A stretch of DNA of 64,000 nucleotides from Barthelona sp. PAP020 (lineage: Eukaryota; Metamonada: BaSk clade): positions 62,001 through 126,000 of the forward strand of contig JARQWU010000011.1 in the NCBI GenBank assembly GCA_040182905.1. The letters run 5' to 3'. The translations under genes and the position numbers were made by a program. The notes under the pieces were generated by a model. It was not told the DNA's origin. It did no database searches and saw only the letters and a program-made list of their open reading frames with translations. This document shows positions 56,650 through 64,000 of the stretch, in pieces (positions within the stretch are counted from its first letter, which is position 1; every line of letters starts with the position of its first letter).

Positions 56650-58542
56650 TTATCGCCACCAAGTTTTAATCTGTTGCTCTTCAGTTTCATTTGTATATTT
56701 AACTTCATTAGCTCCTGCATGAGCTAACATAAAACCTTTTAGATATTCTAAACGAAGAAAAATGTCTTCAATAGACCATTCTTTACAAAATCTATGAAGA
56801 TTAGTTCCATGAACTGCGATTTCAATTTTTGATTTGAAATTGACGCTTTCTTTTAGTTTTTCAAGAAGATCATGACTTTCATCAATTATTTGAAAATCGT
56901 CAACAATAATAAAAGTTAAGATCCTTGGGACATTGTTGAATGACCAAAATCTTGATTTGAGGGGTTTTTGAAATGTAGTTTCCAAAACGAAATCTCTACG
57001 AGGCAAAAAAAAAGTACAATCATCAAACATTGTGGAAGGCATGAATTTGGGGTCAATTAAATCAAATCGGTGTGTGTTTAAATTTATGATAGTTTGAATA
57101 TAAGGATCGTCATAAACATATGTAAGGGAAGATCGAAAAGATTCATCTCCAAATGGAGGGAAAATATTTGTCTTTCGAACAATCATTTCAGCAATGGTAA
57201 CTCTCTCTGATGATTGAGAATTATTCTTTAAGACATAGTTGAATGGGATATTTAACGAGTTGATTATTGTCAAAAACAATACAGGACTAATGTTTTCAAT
57301 TAAAAAGACATGATCTAATGCCATATGGTTCTTGATGATTTTAATTACAGCAGCTTCATCTTTTGGATCCATATTTTCCGGGAAAGATCTTGAAAGATCA
57401 AATATTTGGTGTTTTTCCAGTAAAAACTCAAGTGCTGTGAGGTTCATTCTTTCAATGGAAATTTTGATCGTATTCTTAACCAATTCTTTTGAAGACCAAT
57501 CAAAGATGTTTAAAATTTCATCGAATCCACAAGCTATGGCAATTTCAACAGCATTACTTATTGTTTTTAAGTCCATTAGAAAGTTGAATGAAGTATTTGA
57601 TTTTTTTTCGCAACAGGCACATAAAAACAAAAAATTCAGCAACTTGATCGTATCTTCATCTAACTCCAATGAGCACCGTTTGAAAACCTCCAAAGGATTC
57701 TCAATCTTCAGTAGAATATACCTAAATACACTACCAAATTTGTTAAAATCCATTTTTTTACATAAAGATAACACTTGTTTTGTGGCATTGTCATCATCAT
57801 AAACAAATCGATAATTGTGGTTGAAAAAATAATCAAGGCATTGAATTACATTATCAACATTGTCAATTATCTCCAAATGTTTTAAAAAATTGCATAAATA
57901 CTCGTTTGAATTGGTAATTTCATAGTTAACTTCAAGCAAACAATTTTTCAACATTTCTAAATTTCCGCTTTCCAGACTCAAACTGACTACTTCAGTTGGA
58001 AATTTGAAACCAATTTCTTCAAACAGTAATTTTGTTCTTAAATTCAACTTTCCAATCTTAATATGCCTCAAATTCGTCTTAATTACCTTAGGAATTAATC
58101 TTCTTCGTAATAAAGATTTCAAAACATCAATAACAAAGGGTTCAATTAAAAAAAAATCAGATACAACAGTTAAAGATGTACAATACCCTTCAATAGTAAA
58201 AATCTTTATCATTTCATCTTCAAAATCAATGGGAAACAACTTTGATCGTATTTTTTGCAGAAAAAACTCATCTAATGCATATTCTTTATAAAATAATAAA
58301 TCATTAACTCCGTTAAACATCAGTGAACATAATTTTTCAATGTCAAAGGGTGAACAATCGTGGCGATCAAACAATTCCAACAACATTAAGTCTTCTGTAG
58401 ATAGCAATTGATTACAACAATTACAATAGTTGTCAAAAATATAGGGATGAGGTAATTTGATGAATTTTCTTTCTTGGATGGGATTACATGTTGTTTTCAA
58501 TTGATGTTTGCATACAGATTTTATTTCAAATTGTTTTCGCAT
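56650..58542 (-). CDS. Hypothetical helical-repeat protein, 630 aa
   Basis: I do not recognise a family. A short N-terminal Cys/His-rich part (VCKHQL..., then NYCNCCNQLL) could bind a metal. It is followed by a long run of amphipathic helices with a degenerate ankyrin-like rhythm, for example VVSLSLESGNLEMLKNCLLE, AVEIAIACGFDEILNIF and RMNLTALEFLLEKHQIFDLS, each of about 33 residues. The C-terminal 150 residues look folded but different (PRILTFIIVDDFQIID). No membrane helix. It may be an ankyrin-type scaffold; this resemblance is weak. Three long antisense open frames exist inside it but lack coding character. Confidence 0.65.
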   Translation of the reverse strand: MRKQFEIKSVCKHQLKTTCNPIQERKFIKLPHPYIFDNYCNCCNQLLSTEDLMLLELFDRHDCSPFDIEKLCSLMFNGVNDLLFYKEYALDEFFLQKIRSKLFPIDFEDEMIKIFTIEGYCTSLTVVSDFFLIEPFVIDVLKSLLRRRLIPKVIKTNLRHIKIGKLNLRTKLLFEEIGFKFPTEVVSLSLESGNLEMLKNCLLEVNYEITNSNEYLCNFLKHLEIIDNVDNVIQCLDYFFNHNYRFVYDDDNATKQVLSLCKKMDFNKFGSVFRYILLKIENPLEVFKRCSLELDEDTIKLLNFLFLCACCEKKSNTSFNFLMDLKTISNAVEIAIACGFDEILNIFDWSSKELVKNTIKISIERMNLTALEFLLEKHQIFDLSRSFPENMDPKDEAAVIKIIKNHMALDHVFLIENISPVLFLTIINSLNIPFNYVLKNNSQSSERVTIAEMIVRKTNIFPPFGDESFRSSLTYVYDDPYIQTIINLNTHRFDLIDPKFMPSTMFDDCTFFLPRRDFVLETTFQKPLKSRFWSFNNVPRILTFIIVDDFQIIDESHDLLEKLKESVNFKSKIEIAVHGTNLHRFCKEWSIEDIFLRLEYLKGFMLAHAGANEVKYTNETEEQQIKTWWR

Positions 58543-58689
58543 TTTAAATATCGCATAAAGATAAACTTTCTATCAAAGAAAAAATAAATCTCATAAAAAA
58601 AAAAGAGAAATCCAAATTGAACGAAAAAAAAAAGAAAAAATAATGTGTATTAAACGCGTTTATCAACCGATATTTATCAAATAAAAACA

Positions 58690-59174
58690 TTAGAAAGGAA
58701 TAACGGGTCTTTGTTTTTGAACCTTAACAGCAATTTGATCACAGAATTTACGACCAGCAGGAGTGAGCATACGAGCACCCTTATCTGAAGTCTTAGTCAT
58801 GTAACCAGCATTTTCAAATTGTTGAAGAATGTTTCGAATGATACCACGAGAAGCAGTAGCAAAATGATTTCTGGCATGTCCAAAACGAGCCTTAGAACCG
58901 AAGGCCTTAGAGAAAGCACCAACACCGGTGTTAGGTCTAATATAAACTCTACGAAGAACGGCAGCTAAAAATTAGTATATAATAAGCATAATAAAATACC
59001 AGCACGGATGTAATACCAAGAAGGATCATAAGGACCATGTTCTTTAGAGGGAGCGGTCTTAATAATGTGGGCATATTCGGGAACGTTAATAATATTTTCC
59101 TTATTACGGAGTTCTTCAGAACATGCAGCAATAAAGTTGTCAGCGGAAACGTCTTTCAAAGTAGCGGATGGCAT
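58690..59174 (-). CDS. RPS19: Ribosomal protein eS19, 2 exons
   Basis: Coding is complement(join(58690..58964,59000..59174)), 149 aa (145 aa in human). Exon 1 encodes TLKDVSADNFIAACSEEL and DPSWYYIRA. Exon 2 continues with AVLRRVYIRPNTGVGAFSKAFG, FGHARNHFATASRGIIRNIL, LQQFENAGYM and LTPAGRKFCDQIA, all standard eS19 blocks. Splicing of the 35-nt intron restores RAAAVLRRVYIR. eS19 is a small-subunit head protein needed for 18S rRNA maturation. Codons are more C/G-ending than in neighbours (as in GAPDH), a sign of high expression. Divergent from the CFAP65-like gene by 134 bp. Confidence 0.95.
58965..58999 (-). other. Spliceosomal intron, 35 nt (eS19 gene)
   Basis: On the coding strand it begins GTATTTTATT and ends ATATACTAATTTTTAG, a near-perfect yeast-like branch motif placed 6 nt before the AG. 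It splits an Ala codon after its first base. Confidence 0.88.
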
Positions 59175-59308
59175 AGCGCGTGAAATCGATCAAAATTGAA
59201 GGAGGAAAATAAAAACTGTTTTACAAATTTTTTGGAATTTTTTTGTTTGAATTTTGGCTTTTGAACCAACCTTATTAAAATCGCCAGAGACGAATAATAT
59301 TGTACAAT
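59175..59308. promoter_or_regulatory. 134-bp divergent promoter region, eS19/CFAP65-like
   Basis: The spacer between the two start codons. It pairs a ribosomal-protein gene with a ciliary gene. T7 tracts lie at 59229-59247 on the plus strand, further from the ciliary ATG than in other genes. A CCTCCTTC pyrimidine stretch lies about 20 nt upstream of the eS19 ATG on the minus strand, recalling the pyrimidine-rich leaders of ribosomal-protein mRNAs. Confidence 0.4.
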
Positions 59309-62300
59309 ATGAGCTATACAACAGAAATTTTATCTAGAGAAGAAAGACGTAGACTTTTTCATTTTGATTGTCCAAGTTATTTGGAATTTCGAGGTTGGGA
59401 ACCTGGTGGAGAGTTTGTTAAAAAAATACATATACGAAATATTGATTCAAAATTGCAGAGAGTTAGATATGTGATACCAAAACAAAAAATATTTTTTATG
59501 CAGTATCCTGAAACAATGCGTTTAGCTTCAGGTACAACGACAACGTTTGAATTAGTGTTCAGACCGGTTAAATTAGAATATTTTGAAGATACAATAGAAA
59601 TAGTTACAGAGAGAGGTTCATTTTTTTTGGGCATCAGAGCTTATGCACCAATAATGAGTTTTAAACTACCATATGAAATGGATTTTGGATTTTCAACCGT
59701 GAACCAAGTCTCTGATCGAATTATTGAATTTGAAAATGATGGTGATTTTCCAATTTATTATTCATGGCAGGTTCTTGCGCCGTTTAGTATTAGTCGTATC
59801 GAGGGTGTTGTAAATTCAAAGTCTAAAGAGTTGATTACGTTATCATTTTTACCAAATGAGGCTACTGTTTTGGTTGGACAAATTGTGTGCACATGCAAAT
59901 CTGTTGAAAATGGAAAGATAAATCAATCTCCATTAGCTGAAGTTTCACACACGATATCAATATCAGCAATAAGTAAATATCCTCATCTTACTTTATCTAG
60001 TGATAGCTTAAAGTTCGAATCTATTGTAGGACATAACAATGTAAAATATTTGGAATTAAAGAATGTTTCTACGGTCACTTCAGTTTTTTCGTTTCATCAT
60101 GTTGAAAATCTATTGGAATCTCCATTTTCGATTCAACCTATGTCTGGTTCATTGAGTCCTGGAGAAAGTTTAGCTGTGAAAGTTAGCTTTTTATCACTTT
60201 CTGCTGATATTTCTTTGTTGGACTTTTATGACTTGGTGACACCTGGTGGAAATATTATTCGTTTGTCATTGGAGGGTAGAGCAACAAATATGGGCTTGAT
60301 ATTGAGTCAATCATTCGTAGATTTTAATTTTGTTCATATTGGAGATTCATCTGAGATAGCGCTAACTTTGAAAAATGTTTCTACTGTTAATGACCTCGAA
60401 TGGTCTGTTCCACAGTTGTCTTCATTTTCATTTACGCCTAGCAGTGGAAAAATACCTGCTTCTTTGTCACAGCGAATTGTTTTAAAGTTTCATTGTCATG
60501 TTCCAATTAATTATTGTCACCGTTTTTATTTTAGCGTGTTGAATGGTCCTGTTGTACCTTTAGATGTAATAGCGACTGGTTTTAGTGATGAACAACGACC
60601 AGAATTATTATCTTTTGAGCGGGTAAATGTTTGGAGAGATCATTATGGTTTGCCAACTGCAGATGAAGACAAAGATGACATGAATATGACTGATGCTCTT
60701 GATCCACCCAGGCGGAAGGAAATGCATGATGAAAAGCACATGTTGTTTTCTGAAGGTGCTGTTGAACACATTGATAGCGATATTCGTATTTCAAAAAGAT
60801 CCGTGCAGGTTTATATGGATCAATCGAACGGTACTTCTTTACTTACTTTAGTTAATCAATCTAACAAGCGTTTTTTGGTTCATTTGGTTTTACCAAATAA
60901 AAAAGGATTCTTTTCTTCAGATATGGTCTTTGATATGGAAGGAAATAGTGAAAAAACTGTCAGATTAGGGTACAAAGGAAAGATTAACCCTGGTATGTAC
61001 TTAAATGGTGAAGTTGAATTTTGGGTCATGCCTAAAGTGCAAAGAAGTTTCAGACTAGTTTCTCCAGACACTATTGAACCTGCACTTTGTGTGCATATTC
61101 CTATTATAGCTTCTGCGACAGTTGACACTGTTTTTTCACCTTCTGCAGCCTTGACACATTCGGACTTAATTCTTCCTGGAACAGAAGCTGGTGTTCCTAC
61201 ATTCCAAACATTTTCTTTACGTAATGAAAGTGATACTTGTTTGATGTTTGATTTTGCACCTCAAGGATATATTTCAGAGCTCTTTCCTTTTCAGTTTTCA
61301 CCTTCAATTGGTGTTATTCCTCCACGTCAGTCCTTTATTGTGTCTGTACGTTTTTATGTTGATGTATTGAACGAACTTGAGAGTTACAATGAATTAAAGA
61401 TCAGTTCTGCATTTAAGAGATCTTTGGTACAATACTCACCATCTATTATTCTCAATTCAAAACATGCAGAAATGACTAGTTCCCCAATTCACATTCGTAT
61501 GAATGTATTAGTCAGTGCTACAGCTGTAGCATTTGATCCACCACGTTTAATTTTCCCAGCCACATGTGCAGGAACAGAGTCTAGAAGAGCTGTTACAGCT
61601 CGAAATTTCAGTGCTGTTCCTGTTCGTATTGAAGCAGGATTTTTGCCTCCAAGTCTTTCCCTTGACCGAACTCCCATTATTCAACCAAACGGGACTTCTG
61701 TTTTTGACGTGGTATTTAGTGCATCATCAACAAACGATCAATTAGATGAATCAGTCTTGGAAAAGTGTGAACTGTCATTGGTTCCATTACATGCTTCAAA
61801 ATGGTGGAATGGTGCGACGACAGTTGAATATGAAATTGAAACAAAAACTTCTGAAGCACAATTGCGTTTTGAAGAAGGAGTTATTGATTTTGGTTCTGTG
61901 CTAATTAATGCACCAACAACTCAATTGATTACTGTTCATAATGATGGTGAATGTGATGTTCCTTTTGAAACTAGATTTTTATGGAACCGTGCGGAAACTG
62001 ATTTTGGCAAACGTTTTGGAGATTGGTTGAAAGTTACACCGAATATTGGAATATGTCCGGCTCATGGGTTGTCTACTTTGGAAGTTACCTTCTATCCACA
62101 GGAAAGAATGATGTATGACATTTCTTTGATTGTCATTCCAGCTTCAGAGCATATCGAACACTCTGTTGATGTGAGTGAACGACATATCGTTGAAGCCGCT
62201 TCTGATGATATTTCAAATTATTTGTGTATGACCAGTTTATTTGTTCTAGGAGCTTTTCCTTTATTGGCTGTCACTGACGTGACAACTTCTGATTCTAATA

Positions 62301-64000
62301 TTCCAAAAATACGACTGTTTGACGATTTGTCTATTGAAAAATTGAATGAACACTTGTCTGACATTTTGTCTCCAGGAGAAGTTGAATATCGGAGATGCTC
62401 TGGATTCGGAGAAGTAATTGATTTTGACGCTCTACCTACTGTTCGAATGAATTTTGGTAAAAGACCTGTGAACAGTTTCAATTTGAATGTTTCTTTTCAA
62501 TTTACTAATGTTGGTGTCTTGCCTATTAGAGCTCAATTTAGAGATTCTACTGCTTTTGATGTTTCTGTTGAACGTTGGGCAAGTACTGGTCCTGCTTTTC
62601 CAAAAGATGTTGCTTTCTTAAAAAGTGGTTTGTTTTCTTTGGATATTCGTGAATTTACTTTGGAACCAAATGAACGTATTTCTATTGCTGTTGATTATAA
62701 AAGAACAACTGTTGGATTCCATGAACTTCCTCTTATTTTTGAGATTGAATCTGGCAAAGTTATTCGGTTGTTGTTAAGATTTGAAACTTTACCAGTTTCA
62801 TCTGTATATTTGGACAAATTAAAAGATACTTACACGTTGGTGACTCAACCTATTGGGATTCAACCCCCTGTTGTACAGTTTATTCCGTTGAATAATCCTT
62901 GTACATTTGATTTATATTGCACGCTGAAATTGTTGGATTATGAAGAGATAATTGAAGATAATCATGGTTTTGAGGTCTTTGTTTTGCCCGAAATGTCTTT
63001 TATCATTGAAGCAAAATCATATTATTCGTTGCCTATTAGTTTTGTGCCTATTGAAACCAAGGAATACAGGTTAACTGCACAAATTGAGTATCGGGTGCAT
63101 GGAAAAAAGGGTGTTTTGCAATCAGGTCTTCAAAGATTGAATGATGATACAACATTGTATCCTTCCGAGCAATTTACTATTATAGGACATGGTTTTGATC
63201 CACGCATTGATGTAATTACTGATAAAGCCAAGTTCAATTTGCCTCCTGCTGAAGTTGAGCATATAGGACCAGTTTCTTTAGTTCCAGAGGCTATTTATCG
63301 ACCTCTATTACCTATTAATTCAGTTCAACGTGAAATATTGACCATTTCAAACAACTCGTTGGATACTTATCATTTTGATGTATTACCCATTGTGTCTTCC
63401 GCTCAAGCTAATGTTCTTCCTGCTTCAGGAACTCTTGGACCTCAATCTACTGCATTGTTACTGTTAACTTTTATCACTTCTTCCACTCCTGAGACCCAAA
63501 TATTTGACATTCCTATAACAACATATGCTGGTAATGAAACTGATTCAGATTTGGATGACACAGCAAATGTGCCAATTACTAGTCCTATGACTGCTCAACC
63601 AAGTTTGTCTGTTGTTTTACCCCCCAGATTGTCAGTTGCTACTCGACCAACTGTTTCTTCTCTGATGAAATCTATACGTACTATTGATTATAATGCTCTT
63701 ACTCAAAATATTGAATCTGATCAAGACATAAAAGATCAATTTGATACTGCAGCAGGAGTTGCGCTTAGCACAACCTTACATGTAACTGTTGGATGTTTTG
63801 TCGTTTCAAATGAATCATACAACGTGTATCAGAATGAAAATGTTGAAAAGAAGGCAATTATTTGGAAAAATGCCAAAGGATCTTCCCTTCAGAGCATGTT
63901 TCCTTTCAATATGTATTATGAGCGTGATTTAGTTGGTATATTTGATGCAAACTCAAAATCTGACAATTCTTTCATCAGATCACATTCTATTAGACTGAGG
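59309..64000 (+). CDS. CFAP65: CFAP65-like MSP/ASH-domain cilia- and flagella-associated protein (5' part)
   Basis: The frame is open from the ATG at 59309 to the window end (1564 codons, no stop), so the 3' end is outside. The protein is a chain of immunoglobulin-like MSP/ASH domains. The first has LEFRGWEPGGEFVKKIHIRN, FFMQYPETMRLASGTTTTFE and FRPVKLEYFEDTIEI, the pattern I recall for CFAP65/CCDC108 (W-x-x-G-x-E-x-x-K, FRP-x-E). Later domains repeat the theme: FGFSTVNQVSDRIIEFEND, VDFNFVHIGDSSEIALTLKN, IDFGSVLINAPTTQLITVHN, and FTNVGVLPIRAQF near 62500. CFAP65 is an axonemal central-apparatus protein needed for motility. HYDIN or CFAP47 are built of similar domains and remain alternatives, but the N-terminus favours CFAP65. 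No intron is seen. Confidence 0.75.
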   Translation, partial: MSYTTEILSREERRRLFHFDCPSYLEFRGWEPGGEFVKKIHIRNIDSKLQRVRYVIPKQKIFFMQYPETMRLASGTTTTFELVFRPVKLEYFEDTIEIVTERGSFFLGIRAYAPIMSFKLPYEMDFGFSTVNQVSDRIIEFENDGDFPIYYSWQVLAPFSISRIEGVVNSKSKELITLSFLPNEATVLVGQIVCTCKSVENGKINQSPLAEVSHTISISAISKYPHLTLSSDSLKFESIVGHNNVKYLELKNVSTVTSVFSFHHVENLLESPFSIQPMSGSLSPGESLAVKVSFLSLSADISLLDFYDLVTPGGNIIRLSLEGRATNMGLILSQSFVDFNFVHIGDSSEIALTLKNVSTVNDLEWSVPQLSSFSFTPSSGKIPASLSQRIVLKFHCHVPINYCHRFYFSVLNGPVVPLDVIATGFSDEQRPELLSFERVNVWRDHYGLPTADEDKDDMNMTDALDPPRRKEMHDEKHMLFSEGAVEHIDSDIRISKRSVQVYMDQSNGTSLLTLVNQSNKRFLVHLVLPNKKGFFSSDMVFDMEGNSEKTVRLGYKGKINPGMYLNGEVEFWVMPKVQRSFRLVSPDTIEPALCVHIPIIASATVDTVFSPSAALTHSDLILPGTEAGVPTFQTFSLRNESDTCLMFDFAPQGYISELFPFQFSPSIGVIPPRQSFIVSVRFYVDVLNELESYNELKISSAFKRSLVQYSPSIILNSKHAEMTSSPIHIRMNVLVSATAVAFDPPRLIFPATCAGTESRRAVTARNFSAVPVRIEAGFLPPSLSLDRTPIIQPNGTSVFDVVFSASSTNDQLDESVLEKCELSLVPLHASKWWNGATTVEYEIETKTSEAQLRFEEGVIDFGSVLINAPTTQLITVHNDGECDVPFETRFLWNRAETDFGKRFGDWLKVTPNIGICPAHGLSTLEVTFYPQERMMYDISLIVIPASEHIEHSVDVSERHIVEAASDDISNYLCMTSLFVLGAFPLLAVTDVTTSDSNIPKIRLFDDLSIEKLNEHLSDILSPGEVEYRRCSGFGEVIDFDALPTVRMNFGKRPVNSFNLNVSFQFTNVGVLPIRAQFRDSTAFDVSVERWASTGPAFPKDVAFLKSGLFSLDIREFTLEPNERISIAVDYKRTTVGFHELPLIFEIESGKVIRLLLRFETLPVSSVYLDKLKDTYTLVTQPIGIQPPVVQFIPLNNPCTFDLYCTLKLLDYEEIIEDNHGFEVFVLPEMSFIIEAKSYYSLPISFVPIETKEYRLTAQIEYRVHGKKGVLQSGLQRLNDDTTLYPSEQFTIIGHGFDPRIDVITDKAKFNLPPAEVEHIGPVSLVPEAIYRPLLPINSVQREILTISNNSLDTYHFDVLPIVSSAQANVLPASGTLGPQSTALLLLTFITSSTPETQIFDIPITTYAGNETDSDLDDTANVPITSPMTAQPSLSVVLPPRLSVATRPTVSSLMKSIRTIDYNALTQNIESDQDIKDQFDTAAGVALSTTLHVTVGCFVVSNESYNVYQNENVEKKAIIWKNAKGSSLQSMFPFNMYYERDLVGIFDANSKSDNSFIRSHSIRLR

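Noticed and set aside
57332-57802. 156-codon open frame antisense to the 630-aa hypothetical gene
   Set aside because: It is a frame shadow of the longer gene with Ser/Asn/Lys-rich composition and no motif or leader of its own.
1-64000. Non-standard genetic code
   Set aside because: TAA, TAG and TGA each end well-defined conserved proteins, and none occurs inside a conserved frame.
1-64000. CRISPR arrays, bacterial operons and ribosome-binding sites
   Set aside because: The sequence is eukaryotic; no regularly spaced repeats of that kind exist and gene spacing is not operon-like.

Overview
The window is nuclear DNA of a flagellated, free-living-type microbial eukaryote. It is AT-rich and gene-dense. 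It encodes RNA polymerase I subunit A190, CCT1, GAPDH, eS19, INO80 ATPase, calreticulin, VPS29, AMPK gamma and other nuclear housekeeping proteins. It also encodes two cilium proteins (IFT81 and a CFAP65-like MSP-domain protein), so the organism builds motile flagella. TAA, TAG and TGA all end genes, so the code is standard. Only four introns are visible; they are 34-44 nt long, GT-AG, with a CTAAY-like branch motif 4-8 nt before the AG, and all lie near gene 5' ends. The lineage cannot be settled from this window. A nitroreductase and a PreA-like dihydropyrimidine dehydrogenase would fit, but do not prove, an excavate- or amoebozoan-like protist from low-oxygen habitats.

Layout. 1-9.5 kb: 3' part of a PreA-like flavoprotein, a repeat-bearing spacer, nitroreductase, then RPA1 and CCT1 as a divergent pair. 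9.9-16.8 kb: GAPDH, a 1576-aa WD-repeat-like protein and a small orphan. 16.8-27.1 kb: ANTH/AP180 clathrin adaptor, VPS29, a GIGYF-like GYF protein with an eIF4E-binding motif, a coiled-coil orphan, SGF29, AMPK gamma, a HAUS2-like protein and LSM1. 27.1-29.2 kb: accessory spacer with a dispersed repeat, tRNA-Ala(AGC) and two copies of a tRNA-linked repeat. 29.2-44.7 kb: calreticulin, SSU72, INO80, IFT81, an EF-hand protein and a giant multi-pass membrane protein. 44.7-47.5 kb: second accessory spacer with a retroelement-like wreck, an assembly gap, a third copy of the tRNA-linked repeat and tRNA-Cys(GCA). 47.5-64 kb: a small orphan, IPI3/WDR18, an XRN-type exonuclease, ALG11, dihydropyrimidinase, a PUS9/RPUSD2 pseudouridine synthase, an orphan, eS19 and the CFAP65-like gene, which runs off the end.

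Genes are packed head-to-head or tail-to-tail with spacers of roughly 60-300 bp. Almost every start codon is preceded within about 5-30 nt by a coding-strand T-tract, a candidate core-promoter element. Two genes (PreA-like and dihydropyrimidinase) belong to reductive pyrimidine breakdown. ANTH and VPS29 both serve endocytic and endosomal traffic. RPA1, IPI3, eS19 and possibly CCT1 form a growth and ribosome-biogenesis group.

The most unusual signal is a repeat found at the same orientation and nearly the same distance (about 62-67 nt) downstream of both tRNA genes in the window. It has variable tandem modules at the tRNA-proximal end and an A-tract at the distal end. It looks like a tRNA-gene-targeted mobile element, a strategy best known from Dictyostelium TRE elements, here in a ciliated organism.
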